Origin: Plasmopara viticola
Taxonomy: Eukaryota; Oomycota; Peronosporomycetes; Peronosporales; Peronosporaceae
Reading direction: 5' to 3'
Assembly: GCA_001695595.3 (NCBI GenBank)
Contig: MBPM02000021.1
Span: 372,001-436,000 of the forward strand
Length of the DNA: 64,000 nt
Shown here: positions 24,192 through 36,898 of the stretch, in pieces
Layout: the number at the start of each line of letters is the position of its first letter
Numbering within the stretch: position 1 is the stretch's first letter
The notes under the pieces: generated by a model
The model's database searches: none
Told to the model about the DNA's origin: nothing
Seen by the model: only the letters and a program-made list of their open reading frames with translations
Translations under genes and position numbers: made by a program

Positions 24192-24631
24192 TGTAACACA
24201 GTCGCGGAGGAAGCTTATTGAAAGTCGGTCGTTAGGTGAGGCTTTGGGACGAGCGGGGTGATTTCGGTGAGAGAAAAGGAGTGTTAGACGTTCAGGAGCA
24301 AATTTAAGAAGTAATGTTAGATGGAGGGCTCTTACGACTTCTTTTCTTGCTACGGCCTTACTGGTGGCTCTCAGCCACCTTCTGCTAATATCCCAAAGAC
24401 TATCACTCTACTTTACTCCTTCAGCTTTGTCACACTTTCTAGATTATTTTCAGCCGATAAGGTCTCGTACTTTTCAAAAGTTATGGGACCTCTGAAACTT
24501 TCTTCGGGTCGAATATTTGTAATTGACTATAGTTATGGTTTGTACTAAAGCATATGGACTCTGGAAATATTCAAATTTGTTGCGTGAGAACCATTATTAG
24601 CAAACCTGCCAGCGACGACGATTACGCCACA
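24192..24631 (-). repeat. 5' LTR of G1
   Basis: About 440 bp. Plus-strand termini are TGTAACACAGTCGCGGAGG and ATTACGCCACA. It is much closer to the G2 LTR at 43,770-44,211 than to its own 3' LTR, which is expected if this part was copied together with U2/U3. Confidence 0.85.
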
Positions 24632-25289
24632 ACGTGAAATTTACTACTGAATATTGGTTGAAACGCGATTGTTAAAGGAAGGACGGAAGCAATGCGACAT
24701 CTAAAGCATCAAGCAACTATCTTACTCGAGAGCATTGAAACTATATTTTGATTGTAAACCCTTCCACAGGGAGCGAATCATGTTATCGATCTTTATATCT
24801 TTGACGGAAGAAAATTCAAGTGCTTTCTATGCCCTCAGATTACAAGACTATTAAAATCTTGAAGAAGATCTGGAGTGGCTCAACTGAACTTTGCGGTCAA
24901 CAACATTTATTTTAATAGGAATCACTGTGTGTTTACCGTTATCTCTAAATACTCACCTAATGCATAGCCGGTATAAGGTGCTAAGTATTGTAAAGGTGCT
25001 GGTATTGAAGCGACTTCACACATTGACTGTGGCTTGGTGAGCTCGATACGTATAAATTACTCATGACCACGATACTCATTTTGGCTGTCCGTTTGCTGCC
25101 ATGAGTGGCTACATAGTCACGCAAAGTCACGCAAGCGGGCATTAAGACTGCCTGCTTGTATGGGTCATTGACGTGATAGTATTATTGGACACATCTTTAG
25201 AGTGTACGGTAAACATATTATGTACGTGTCGAATTATATGTTGCAACAAGCTGACTAAAGCTGATGTATCATATACGTCAAGTTACGGT

Positions 25290-25720
25290 CTTATGACCAA
25301 CGAATTATCTATGATTTTTTTCAGGAAAGTGCTGCCAAAATTGCCATTCGTAGAACTTATCTGGATGACATCATTATCCTGGGAGACTTGAACCTGTAAA
25401 GGAGTATTAAAGGCCGATGCATAGGGTAAAAGCCTTGGTAAGCTGTCGTCCTATCTTGGACTTTAGGCTTTCTAGATCCCATTCGTCGTCATGCTGCGAA
25501 AGGAAAGCTTCATTTTAAGGCTGTACGAGCGGCTTTGTGAAAGGTTTGAAAGCTATTAAGACTTCGGTAGCAGTGAGAAGCCGAAAGCCGGCCAAGACGC
25601 GGCAGAAAATAATTCTTGTCGAGAAGTATTTTTGCACATCGCATATCGAAACTCACCAAAACGCATTGTTTTGGCATTTACTAGAGTCTAGATATTCACA
25701 GCTTACGATTTGTTGCATCG
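25290..25720 (+). pseudogene. Exon-like block on the plus strand of U2 (not recognised)
   Basis: After a splice-acceptor-like TTTTTTTCAG ending near 25,323, a frame reads ESAAKIAIRRTYLDDIIILG (about 25,324-25,383) and stops shortly after. A second block from about 25,490 reads MLRKESFILRLYERLCERFE. U3 (KSAAKLAIRKTYLEDIIILG; MLRKESFISMLYEQL) and U1 (NDIYEIYLYDIVILGD; MLHKESSISRLLELFDEKF) have the same pieces, so they probably derive from coding sequence. The YLDD motif recalls a polymerase palm but lacks any other RT motif, so I do not call it RT. Confidence 0.3.
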
Positions 25721-28202
25721 CAGATTAAACCATTTTGTTGAGAACTGCTTTAATTGATTTTGAAGACGGACATGTTGTGCAGGCGACAATTATATTCTAG
25801 ATCCATTTAGAAGCTGATTTCACTCGAGCTAACTTTCTATGTCGTCAGCTGCCGCAATACAAAGAGATCAAACAAGACAAGTAAAAATGCAACTTTGGCA
25901 AGCGATTTCAAATTCGTCTTTCCCTTGAAGGTCGCTGCGAGAGCGGTTGACTCACTTGCAAATGACTTGGTGTAATGACCAAGCTAACTTTCATTTGTAC
26001 ACATGTACAAGCGCAGATACAGTGCGATCACTGTATAATCTATTGAGAAAAGTATAGTAGTTGCTAGTAATCTGCATTCACAGATCAACGGTAAGCAGTT
26101 AAGTGCGTCAAGACAATTGCGCGAATGCTCTGGCAAAGTCTTCTGAAAGCACGCAGCATTAAAGCTTCGATCGCGGCATCGGGATCACCAAGCTGTAGCA
26201 ACGATAAGCTTGCTTTCTTGCTAGCTGTGTGCTTGCAAATTTCGGAAAGGCTTTTAGCACTAAGGATACTAAGCGAAGGTAAAATCGCTGCACCGAATAT
26301 ATGCTCTTCGTTAAGGTTATTGTGCAGAAGTCAAGCTTATAGATTCGCCTCAAATGTAACACACAATACATAATTTCTACCGTATCACAAGGTATGTGGC
26401 GGTGAAGTCTTGACCCGGAAGCGTAGGAGCTAATGCAGTTTTGCGTTCCCATGCATAGCAGACTTGACGTGATCGGATATACAAACATATCCTGCTATCG
26501 GTTGTTCAAATTATCCAGATTACCAGATTCTGCCTTTGTGGTGCGCGCGGACATTTTTAAATTTGAGCTCAAGGAGACACAAAAGTCTGTAAGTGACTTT
26601 GAGATGTACTAGTGACGCTGTCCACGCGCACAGTCTTAGATACAACAACTCAACAACAATTAACTAGAGAAGTAGATGTAAAAAAGAAATTAGAGCAACT
26701 ATTGTTTTTTGGTTCAAAATAATTGTTAAAAGGTAGAAATCTGACCGAGTTCCTAATCTTTTTATTACTTTCGCTGAAGAAGCTCTTTTTATCTTTCCTC
26801 GGGCTTTGACTTTAAGTTTTGTTGTGAGCATTGCTGATCAGCAACTTAAAAATTTCACTTCGTTCTGTAAAGTGTGAACACATCGTAAGCTTTGAGTGAA
26901 GGAACATAACAACCATGAAGTGGGCATACGTAAGGAACTGTCTCCTGCACATCGTTCACAATTGCACTGAATGGTCTTTAAGACTTTCAATTTGCGGATG
27001 CAAAGGTAGACTAAGACCTTTTTAGCTCGGAGAGTAGCACCTTTTTATATGCCTTACAACTTTTTGAGACCCCTTGGAAATGTAAGATACTATACATGTA
27101 GTACCTTCAATGGCTATAATCATCTCCTTAAGCATGTCAAATCCATGATATCGAAGTCGATCACAATATCGACTAGCAAGGCCATCTTTTATATTTATCT
27201 TGTCTTTCGCGGCTTTTTTGCGTAAAACGATGCATCTGTCGTGGACTTGATGTGTAAAAATCAGTTAAAGAGGCTAAATTGCTAATATCCGCCCACCTTT
27301 TTCCGTGTGTAAACTTAAAGCTTATTTCTGCAAATGTCCTTACTTTTAGTATTTTAGCGGCTTGTTTGAAAGAATGTTCGCGTTATTTGGTGTATTGCAC
27401 GAATGATTTCACTAGCACTAGAGCTATCGACTTTGACTATTAAGCCATCGGCCAAAGGGAATGTTGTGTCAAGAAAATCGAAGAAATATTTTTGCGTGTG
27501 TCGTTAAGTTGTCGATTGATGATAGATAGCGCTCACTCCATCATCATCCTTAGTATTCACGCGTCTCAAAGCCTGATTTATCTGGAAATTGATCATGAAG
27601 GCTATGCCTTAGTTTCTCGATTTTAATCCCACGAAGTTTTCTCGTCAAAAATGTTTAAACTGCTCCAGAAAAATACAATAACTTAGGTCTTGACAGTCTT
27701 TAGCCCGATGACTAGGCATACCGCACTTGCAGCGTTGATCCTCTGGCTGTGCACTTTGATCATCCAATCATGCACCTACAAATTTTTCCGGCACATTGGT
27801 GTTTGCCATTCTCTCTCGACTTGAAGCATTATTCGTAACGACTTGTGCCACTATTGTTAGCTTCGAGAACAGAAGGTTTGTTTAGCGCTTTCTTTGGCAT
27901 GCGTCACTCGCTGTGATTGCGTTCACGTAGCAAACTTTTCTTCTAATTATGTAGCAGCACAACTACAAGCCAATCACCGATACTGCATTGTCAGCATTTA
28001 TTTGGATAGACCAAATTCTGTCAGCGTCTTACATGATTTGTCTGCCATACTTAACACTTTTTTTGATAGATTTATTGAGGAAAAACTATGCGTTAAGAAC
28101 GTCGACAAGAGATATTGGCACGCTTTTAGTGGCCATGAGCAGTAGAAGTTGACCATTGTAGTTTTTGGATTACAAAATTATTTCAATTTAGCAAATGTAG
28201 CA

Positions 28203-28252
28203 AGAGAGGCAGTCTTGTTTTGGTGTGTATGTTTCTTGCCGACTGCCTCCCA
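28203..28252. other. Stem-loop in U2 (arms 28,203-28,214 and 28,241-28,252)
   Basis: The inner pairs of AGAGAGGCAGTC and GACTGCCTCCCA form a 9-bp stem plus a further G-C pair. Relative to U1, two A-T pairs are G-C here, with both sides changed. Confidence 0.55.
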
Positions 28253-28679
28253 GCAATATGAATGCCTTTCTCTTCTTATGACGTTGGGATGCAAAGAACT
28301 TTTTAGTCCATCTCTTTACACAGGTAAATCAAGCAGAATGGGACAAAGCCTAATGGTTTTATATTCGATTACGTACGGTTAAAGTCCTTGTCAGCTCTCG
28401 CTGAAATTGGTATTGCAAACAATTGATTCGATCATTAGAAGCGAGTAAGCTGGCTGACATTTAGCTTATCGAACAGCAACTGACCTTCTAATTGCAGCGA
28501 TCGAATAAGCCAAACGGTAACACGCAGCGCAAAGTTCTAGACGCTTCGAGAACAATGGTTTCGCTTAGAAGCTGCGTAGTTGCCATTCTATAATAAGTGT
28601 CTTGTACGCAAAATGCGTCTCGCGTAGCCGGCAACTATCGCTGACCGAGTAGGACTTTGTTGGCTTGATAGACGTGACA

Positions 28680-31600
28680 GCTTACATTTAATTCTGTCAC
28701 TTATTCCAGCGCTTCGAGTTACTAAATGCTGTTTGATTGATATGAAGGTATCTTGCTTCTATGCCGGTGTCGTAGTTATTCTTTTTTGTAAGGTTTTGTA
28801 TTTTGTGCTGAAAAAGAGAGATTCGACAAAATTGTAGGAGCAAGAGGTAGCTTAAGATGCCGCTCCTTTTAAGCATCAGAGCTATGAAAAATACTTTCTC
28901 ACCTTTTCATAATGACCTCCAGTCGTCCAATGTGACGGTCTTGCACAGATAAGTTTAAGTTTAGTAGAAATATTCTTCATTTTTTGGCGAAGTGGGTAAA
29001 AAGTCTAGAATATTATGTTTATCAAACATTTTCTCGGGCAAGGAAGCCTCCAGAACACCTATCAACTCCACTGCAGCTAAGCGCGCGCAGCTACACGACA
29101 ATTCTTCTAGTGATCCCCAAATACGTTCGTATTCGGGTGACAAAAAGAAGCAGAAGTGTCAGCGAACACTCACCTGGCTCTTTGCTCGCCATGGCTGATA
29201 ACAAGTCCATGACAAATTTTGGTTTGACTTTGAATGCAACCGTCGTTGATGTCACTAGCGCTTGGGACTAGAAAGAGGAAGAAAAAATGGAGACAACACT
29301 TCACAGTACACGTCCAGGGTGGACACAATGACCAAAAAAAATCCTTCATGCAGTTGGTTTTGAGCTTCACGGCTCGTCAATTATACCGACGCAAGTCGCC
29401 GTCGTGTGAGTAGTAGAATCAATCGAGTTTCACGAGGACCTTCCGGATCTGTTATTTCTACCGACGCAGGCCATGGCACCAGATAGTACGCTCATCTACT
29501 TTGCGTGACATTGAAGCATTTAAAAAATTTTTCTGCAGCCTCATACAAGTGCGATCTTAAGAAGCCATGCGCGTGCTGTAGCAATTCCTCAAATTATGCT
29601 TATCGGTGCCTCAAGAACTTGCAAACAAGGTGCAAACCTGGATATAATAGTGGGCGAACTTTATGCTGCTACCATTATGACTATACTAAGAGGATTGATT
29701 GAGCCTCCAGGATGTCCTCACCCAAATGCCGACCACGTCGAACGAAGACCTTTCCATCGTGAGATTGGATCATGATCTGCTCACCTGATAATTTTAAGTC
29801 AGAGCTTCCTTGGCTTTGACGTAATGTCATGCTTAGCTGTGCACCAAGAGCCTAAATTCCGAGCATAGGTATGAAGTTACACCTTTCATACTTCAACGTG
29901 CGACTAGAAGAGTGAAGTTACCTCCGAAGCGTTTGTTTCTCCTTCTTTCAGTTTGCAGCCAGCCAAATTGTTCTCACGAGGCTTGCAAAGCAGGATAGAC
30001 TCACCGTTAGCAATAAAATCAAGGTACCCGAAAAAGCGCCTTTGCTTCACTGCGTCCTCCACAAAAGATGACCATAGTTTATTAATCTTATTTATGAGGA
30101 GCAACAGCTGTCGTTGAATTTCGGCCTGACGGTCAGGCCACGGCTTCTTCGGACCTTCAAGTCCGCTGAAAAAGATGCGAAATCATCTGACTATATGAAG
30201 TGAGATTTTCAATGTCAAAAATATTACCGCAATTTTGAGCACGAAGGTGTTGAATTATGTCTGAAAGTCGTACATCTTTGCAATCAGCTTGAAGCTCGGC
30301 CGGTCGCAGCCTTGATGCCTTTTCGGCCCCATTGGTATGACGGTCAATGTAATGGTGGCTATGGGCATTGATAGCCTCCATATATCCACCCATACTCGCC
30401 TTGTTATCATAATTTAAGTCTGGAGACGATACTTTGAATAGATTTTAGGATCTCATAAGACTCGTGAGAGACTCGAATTGCAAAACCGTTTAGAAACTGT
30501 CAGGGATGTCGACATCATATTGTGGTACATGCTTACCTAGGAATGTAAAATATCTGATCAAATAGTTACTATTTGGTTCTTTGAAGAGATTTATGGTGTT
30601 CATCACACCTTATAATATAATTAGGACATTCCTTAATATCCTTGTCTAACGTGCAATTTTCTTGCCTTGCTGATCAAAATTTGTTCTAACAAAAATGTTG
30701 GGTGTCAGCTAGAGAATTAAGGAAAGCAGTACACGTAGGTCTCTTATTTTATCTATCAAATGGGTAAAGCATGTTGATATGAGAACGGTATTTTTGAGTG
30801 TAAAGTAAATTACTGACCTATTGGCGTCTTGTGTGAACCGGAACATCGGTAAGCGGCTTCCTGAAAATTCGATCAAAGAAGTTTGAATGCAGTAAGTACT
30901 TGTCCAACACCATCGTACTCACAAGACCACAAAAAATAGCTACCATATTCTTAAACAGCCTTGCTTTTTCTCAAGAAAGCTTTACGTCTGGAATAGGTGT
31001 CAGACGCATAATCGACTCGGGATGCACGCGAACACCACTACGCTTGCGTTGCCACCGAATTTCGGCAAGACAAAGGCAAAGTTGAGGCTTACAGAAGCCT
31101 CGTTGACGCCGGATCTTGCAAAGTGAGCCGACGTGTGAGCCGCGAATTTTGCCCTTTGACAAGTTTTAGAGAACTAAAGTTGACCCTTTACTTGTACACC
31201 ATCAACTGGTAGCACCGAGAAATAACATTTTCCGCGGCTTTGTTTTTTGCTGCTTTGATCGTCATATCCCTGAAAAGCTCATCGCACTTCAGGTTATTGT
31301 CGCTTGGAGTAATAACTCATGCCAAATTGCTCTATCTACTAGTAACGAAGTATATCATTAAGCACTTATAGTGGTGCACGTGTGATTACTAGTGATTAAA
31401 ATGCGACTTTGGCATCTTTGCCTACAATGAAAAAGTACAATATGGGCTCTTAGCTAAAATTTGTGATATAAACCTGACGAATTTCTATTTCAATAAAGCT
31501 TTCCACCTTTGCTGATACCAGTCAACTCAAAGACCGGCCCTACACCCTACACGAAAGTGTGTCGGGAACCACGCTGAGCTTGACAGACATGCACCTGAAC

Positions 31601-34600
31601 TCGGGAGTTAAATTTACAAAGAACTCTGGTTACCACTCTTTGGGACGAGTGGGACGTTCTTGTTGTTGTCCAAAAAATGCACTCTCCGTATTTACCACAA
31701 AGGGCTTAGACACTTAAAATTTCACTTGTGCGTACTTCGGCAAGGAAATTTTTGTCATAATTTGTGTACTCACGTTCAACAGTTCAAAGCTGCCCATGCT
31801 GGTTCGCTCATGATTGTCCTCATCAATTTGTAATAACGCGTAGCCTAGTCAGAAGCGTTGCAAGCGGCTATGTCTCTATGGCAAAATCAAAGCGAGTCCT
31901 TGCCGAAGGTTTTCTTGGTACTGGTAAAACTGTCGTGGTGCTGGAAATGCCAGTAACATATCCAACAGAGGCTTGCCAGGCCCGCATAAATAGCACTGTA
32001 CTTGTACATATAGCTTCTTAAGCATTAATACTTTCTCCGATACATTCGGGCCGGTAGTGTAGGCCATATTAAAATATCCTTTACTTGCTCAGGGTGTGCA
32101 CGGATCTCATGACAAAATAGCCGTCATCTTCAATCTCCTCTGATGCTAGCATAGCATTTTTGACACAAAGACTTGCTTTTGGTGGTCGAACAGGCTCCTG
32201 AAGCCAGTCATTTTCCTTCAAAATAGCTATGGTCAAAACACAAGTCAGTGTATGTCTGGTCAAAGCAAATTTCGTTCCGAGTGCTTAAGCACCACTAGTA
32301 CGTCCAATAGCCTTTGTGGTACAACTAGCAATTTCGTAGCATGACGCCTGACGAAGTATCACGTATGAGGCGCAAATGCGACTCTCTAATTTGCATTTGT
32401 CAGGAGCCATCTACTAAACGCATTGCACTATACAACGTGCACCCAGACATGATGTGACGTAGCACGACTTTGTAGTATTGGCGTTTGTGCATGGCTTTTA
32501 TTTTGATAAGCATAAGGTGGTCGCCACCTTTTTTACAGTGGTCTAGCACAGAAAGTCGGTGACAAGAGCTAGATTTTGACTCTCTCACCATGCAACTCTT
32601 TGCCGCTACGGCGAAAAAGTCATGGATATTCTTGCATTGCTCTTGTGCGGTTGCCATTGCTTACTGATGCATCACTTCTTCTCTGAAACGAGGTCAACCT
32701 TGTGTCTTACTTCTTTATTTGAAGGAATTTGATTTATTGGTCTTTGGTAATGTTAATATCAGATTCGCGGAACTCTTTCAAATCCCATTATCCGAGCGTA
32801 ACGTACAATGCCTATGGAGCTGGCTCAATATGTTTATAATAATACTAAGCGAAGCTCAGCAGTTTTAGTCACACCGCCTCCACGATATGTTCAGCTTCTG
32901 ACTCATTAAAAGGCTCGTCAACTTTGAGTTCTTCGAGGCTCGGTATTTTTGCTTCTCTGGCAGCATCTACCTACTGCAACGTGATGACCTGTTAGCCCTC
33001 TTGTTTTAGATTTAATTTTGTCATACACGGTTTGTTCACTTTTTTGTATTGCAACTCTATTCTCTTTTTAGGAGCTACGCTTTCCGGCATTGATAGTATT
33101 CGCTATCTCCCTTGTTATGTGGACCTATGCTGTAATACTTTGTCACCTGAAGCTGATGTTTTGTTACTCACCAGTGACACTGCACTCCCCACGATTTTTT
33201 TTGCGGGCATGTGTTATTCTCTTGTGGAGCTGTGTGGCTCACAGTTGGCAGTGCGTTTTTACCGAAATCAATGCCGTCTTTAGCGGCTTCGACAGCTAGT
33301 GGTCCAGCGAAAGTTGATGACCTGCTCAAGCAAAGACGTCATTATGTCTACTATTCATTATCGTTAATAAGTCTTATCTCAATTTGGGCGTGTGATTACC
33401 CAGGCGTTTTGAACAAATGACCCGTATGTGGTACAGGTGCGCATGAGAGGTGATATCGATGCTCTTTCCTCTCCAATTGATCCCAAACTCAAGCTCTTCT
33501 TACTACATTAAACTCACTCGTGTCCATGTCATAGACATCTAATAAATCCTTGCCTTCATTCTCTCAAATTTGAACAGCCAGGTTTCTTGACATGTCCAGG
33601 ACTGTTCCATAAAAAGTCTTATTTCGCTCTTTACAAGGTATCAGCTTGAAATATTTTCACAGCGACGTCGCACACTAGCGCATACAAGTAGTACTACATT
33701 CTCATTCAAAACTGTCATAGACCTGGGCACTAACTACATTGTTCAAAGAGGACTTACTCCTTCATCAAAAGAACGCTCCGTCCACACATTTTACCGCAAT
33801 TCAGCCTTTAGCGCCATCCAGCTTGACAGAGTCATCGGGATCCATCGGGATCCATCAGGATACGCACCTTGCTTGCCGCAGTCAATTAGCGGGTGTTGCT
33901 TTGCTTGGTAGCGCATATGACCATTAAGACTGGTCAAGAATCGACGAAAATGTCATTTTTCGGAGTTCTCCACAACAAAGGACTGTCCAATATTGTAATT
34001 TGCTTGCAGCAAGCCTGATTGTGGTAGTGCTTTGCGTCGTCAATCATGCATTAGTAAAATCCCTGCTTTTTGCTTTTAAAATTTGAGTTCTTTGGTTACA
34101 CCGAATTCGACCTGCCTGCACTGCGATTTCCTGAGTCTGCCTTCAAAGCACAAAGTCTGCTCGTAGATCTCGAGCGCCATAGCATGCTTTAGATAGTGAA
34201 GTATACATACGCAGCAGCCTTTCAAAGCCCATAACTTCTAGCAGCAGTATATCGAGAAGCGCATACTAAGCTTTCGGCATATGCGGAAAGATAAAACCAA
34301 GTATCTTAGAGGTTGAGATCTACAATTTATCCGCGTAGGCGTAAGATTGATTCGAGTACTACCAGGTTTGACAGAGCCTAGTAGCACCTAGTACAGAGGA
34401 TGCGTGCACATGAACATGCGATCTTCCGTTGAGCAACTGTTTTCCGTTTTCGGCCTGGAAAGCTTGAAGTGTGCAACTTAGATATAATTAATAAGGAATC
34501 GGTTTTACCTCTTAATCCCAACAAGCAGCCAATCTTGCTTTCGTAATTATGACAGGGCCTTGATCTTTTTGTAGACTGTAAGATGAGACTCACCTCCCCA

Positions 34601-35466
34601 AGCCTTGTTTGGAGCTATCATGAAAGCGGAAACCTTTGCATTGCAAGGAAAAAGACTATAATCGCATAATTTCAAGATATTTCGATGCATTGGATTAAAT
34701 TTCAAACGCAAACGGCACTTCCAGAGCAGGTCTTATTGTCACTTATAAAAATAGATACAACCCCATATATTGAGAACTGCACTGTGGTTGTTCCGCGCTA
34801 AAATTCGACTTGATGATCCTTAAAAAAATTGCGGATGGGTTGATATATGCAAAAAAAGTAAAATTAAGCAGACACATTAGAAATGAGCAGTAAAATACTT
34901 TTTTCGAAATAGGGTAAATTGAGCTATACTTTTTTCTTTGTCTACCGTCGATTTGGATATGAATTGCCATTTGAATCAGCACGCTCATATTGTAAGGCTC
35001 AACCGCCTCGATGCAATGTAGCCGCGTCGCGGGTGGACGCGCCAAATGGGCATCACATCTTCAGATCTATAGAGGTACAAACCAACGAAACTAGACTTCA
35101 AATAATAAGGTAAAGACGGGTCACAAGTGCGTGATCGAATCCTAACAAAGATATCTTTGCAACGACAGCTCCAAGATGTTGCGGCTAATGATATTTAGCC
35201 TTGTAGAATGATTTCATGCCAGATTATTTCTTACCTTGCATATAGTGGATTATGGGCCCTCTTTTTAGACCTCTGTTGACCCTTTTGCACATTATCTCTC
35301 GAAAACTAACGTGCGTGCTAGATGATGAGGTCGGCCCAAGTTCGACCAGCAATTCAGTCATGACTGATGGGCAAAGCAAAAAGCAGTTGCACTGAAACTC
35401 GGCTAGCCCCTTTATCGTGGGACGACTTGACCAAAAAAAGAGCTCATCAAAACTATAGAAAGTCAT
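28680..35466 (-). pseudogene. Gene X remnant in U2 (multi-exon, product not recognised)
   Basis: Exon-like pieces run down the minus strand from an ATG at 35,464-35,466. 35,235-35,466 (MTFYSFDELFFW to IIHYMQ) is followed by GTAAGA. About 34,946-35,060 holds ARPPATRLHCIEAVEPYN. Later pieces include DQGPVIITKARLAACWD (about 34,540), SSTFAGPLAVEAAKDGIDF (about 33,300), EEIEDDGYFVMRSVHTLSK (32,085-32,140) and PWPDRQAEIQRQLLLL (about 30,130). The last runs to NASE at 29,922, then a 70-nt intron (29,852-29,921) leads in phase to ALGAQLSMTLRQSQG. Lower down are MDLLSAMASKEPG, RIWGSLEELSCSCARLAAVE and a 95-nt intron at 28,808-28,902. Stops, for example in FKLIPC..AVQI* near 33,570, show decay. It could be two neighbouring genes. 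Confidence 0.45.
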
Positions 35467-35599
35467 ATTAACACCGCTGCCATATGATCAAGACTTTTAC
35501 AGTAACATTACTTCGTGGCTTAAGTCTTAATTAGTGTTACGGTAGTTCTCATCGAGCACTTAAAAGCCACTAGTTACGATTGGTTACGGTACCGTATCG

Positions 35600-36898
35600 T
35601 TATGACATTGACGTTGAGCCAAACGAAGTAAAAGAAGTCGACGTAGACTCGAGGGTTTCTAAAGCCATTTCTTGGCTCGATTTCTCTTTTGCTAGTTGCA
35701 AGCAGCGCAGACAAAAGTACAGCGCACATTGTTGGAACGACCCCGAGTCGGATACGTGCAAAGTCATCTTTTTTTTCACAATGCATTTCGAGCAAATCAT
35801 TTTGCGGCAAATTTGACAAGGTATTCCTGATTTAAAAAGGGGCAGAGCGAATTTGCTCCAACTCATGGCACAAGTGTCACAATACTGATTACTGGACTGG
35901 GTCGTGGTCTCGGCCAATGGTTTGCACGCATGTTTCATTAGCCATCGAAGCTTCTTGATGTACGCATAGTCGACAACACCAGTACAACAGATCGCAGCAT
36001 CCGCTGCAATTGCGACGGAGAGACGACCTGGCATCTCACCGCACGAGTCAAAGATCCCACGACAGAAAATATCGACTTTATTAGGTCCTCCTTGGCGAAA
36101 GATGTAGCAGAAACTCATGACTTCGCGAACAATTCCCAGATGCGAAAGTTCTGGAATCTCTGGTAAAGTAATGGAGTGCATCAAGATGTAACCCACTCTC
36201 TCCCCTTTCGAATCACGCGTGAAGCCCATAGACTCCAAGATGAGAAAGTCACGCTGGTGGACAATTCCCGTCAGCACGACTGGATGCTCTTTGGCAAACC
36301 ACTTGACTCCAAGGTAACGACATGGATTCATACGAGTCGGTACCCGGATAGATGCGATCATCCGAGCATCATCAAGTCGGTCATTAATGTGTGAGCTGCG
36401 CAACATCCACGCCTCGTCCGTAGCCGCAACACACCCAAACAAACAGTCATCTAACGTACCATCCATCGTACCATGCAAGGCCATCAGTGCCACACCAGGT
36501 GGTCTCATTTTCTCCATGATACTGTCGCCAGCAATTCCAGACGACGATACCGAGGATGCGTGGTGTTCCGCTTCATTGTCAGCACGAGTGCTCACTGTGC
36601 GATACCGAGAGCAGTCGTATTCTTTTGGCTGGGGCATACTGTTAGGTATTGGCGGTTTCAACGTCGGCAATACGTACTCCTTAATCGCTCGCTTCCGTTG
36701 TCGATACACTTGGACTCCTTCTTTTGCACGAACGAGTTTCCAATTGGGACATCCAATCGTAGACCCCTCGGCTACAAAACTCTCATTTGCTGCCACAATC
36801 TCCTTCACGACAGTCTTAGCTTCTTCGATGAAACCAGTGCTTTGATCCTTCGACAATGTAATGGATGGAAACGTGTCTTTTGGGAGCGTAAATTTCAT
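35600..36898 (-). CDS. START-domain protein with C-terminal FYVE-like zinc finger
   Basis: The longest intact gene in the window encodes 432 residues. I chose the ATG at 36,896-36,898 (context AAACAATG, starting MKFTLPKDTFPS) because the frame upstream has no ATG. The first about 320 residues resemble the START lipid-binding fold of the large oomycete family (NWKLVRAKEGVQVYRQRK, then LMALHGTMDGTLDDCLFG and VIGHR-like strands). At the C-terminus eight Cys in the pattern CX2C-X17-CX2C-X4-CX2C-X23-CX2C (about residues 340-399) form a FYVE-type finger. The basic RR/KHHCR patch that binds phosphatidylinositol 3-phosphate is replaced by IPCQICRKM, so endosome targeting is doubtful. There is no signal peptide or transmembrane segment, so it is probably cytosolic. 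A broken copy lies at 55,780-57,076. Gene X begins about 130 bp downstream on the same strand. Confidence 0.85.
   Translation of the reverse strand: MKFTLPKDTFPSITLSKDQSTGFIEEAKTVVKEIVAANESFVAEGSTIGCPNWKLVRAKEGVQVYRQRKRAIKEYVLPTLKPPIPNSMPQPKEYDCSRYRTVSTRADNEAEHHASSVSSSGIAGDSIMEKMRPPGVALMALHGTMDGTLDDCLFGCVAATDEAWMLRSSHINDRLDDARMIASIRVPTRMNPCRYLGVKWFAKEHPVVLTGIVHQRDFLILESMGFTRDSKGERVGYILMHSITLPEIPELSHLGIVREVMSFCYIFRQGGPNKVDIFCRGIFDSCGEMPGRLSVAIAADAAICCTGVVDYAYIKKLRWLMKHACKPLAETTTQSSNQYCDTCAMSWSKFALPLFKSGIPCQICRKMICSKCIVKKKMTLHVSDSGSFQQCALYFCLRCLQLAKEKSSQEMALETLESTSTSFTSFGSTSMS

Larger units (their letters stand above)
18420..24631 (-). mobile_element. G1: Ty3/Gypsy (chromovirus-like) retrotransposon with both LTRs, decayed
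   Basis: This 6.2-kb element is read on the minus strand: 5' LTR (24,192-24,631), leader, gag, protease, reverse transcriptase, RNase H, integrase, chromodomain remnant, 3' LTR (18,420-18,850). The order protease-RT-RNase H-integrase identifies Ty3/Gypsy. Every domain is recognisable, but frames are broken repeatedly, so it is inactive. Flanking 5-mers (GATAA left, ACGTG right) do not match, so no target duplication remains. Its right part (from about 19 kb) is colinear with G2 at an offset near 19.58 kb. Confidence 0.9.

Noticed and set aside
25324..25383. YLDD as a reverse-transcriptase palm motif
   Set aside because: No other RT motif lies around it, and the block is flanked by splice-like signals and a stop.
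26125..26488. Overlapping 82- and 109-residue open frames on both strands, conserved in U3
   Set aside because: The DNA is almost identical in U2 and U3, so frame conservation carries no information, and U1 does not preserve either frame.
30900..31085. Frame with IIDSGCTR resembling a Copia protease
   Set aside because: Nothing before or after matches Copia, and the opposite strand reads equally well; identity between U2 and U3 here is explained by a recent copy event.
33825..33860. Short direct repeat ATCGGGATCC, two and a half copies, also in U3
   Set aside because: Too short and few to be more than replication slippage.
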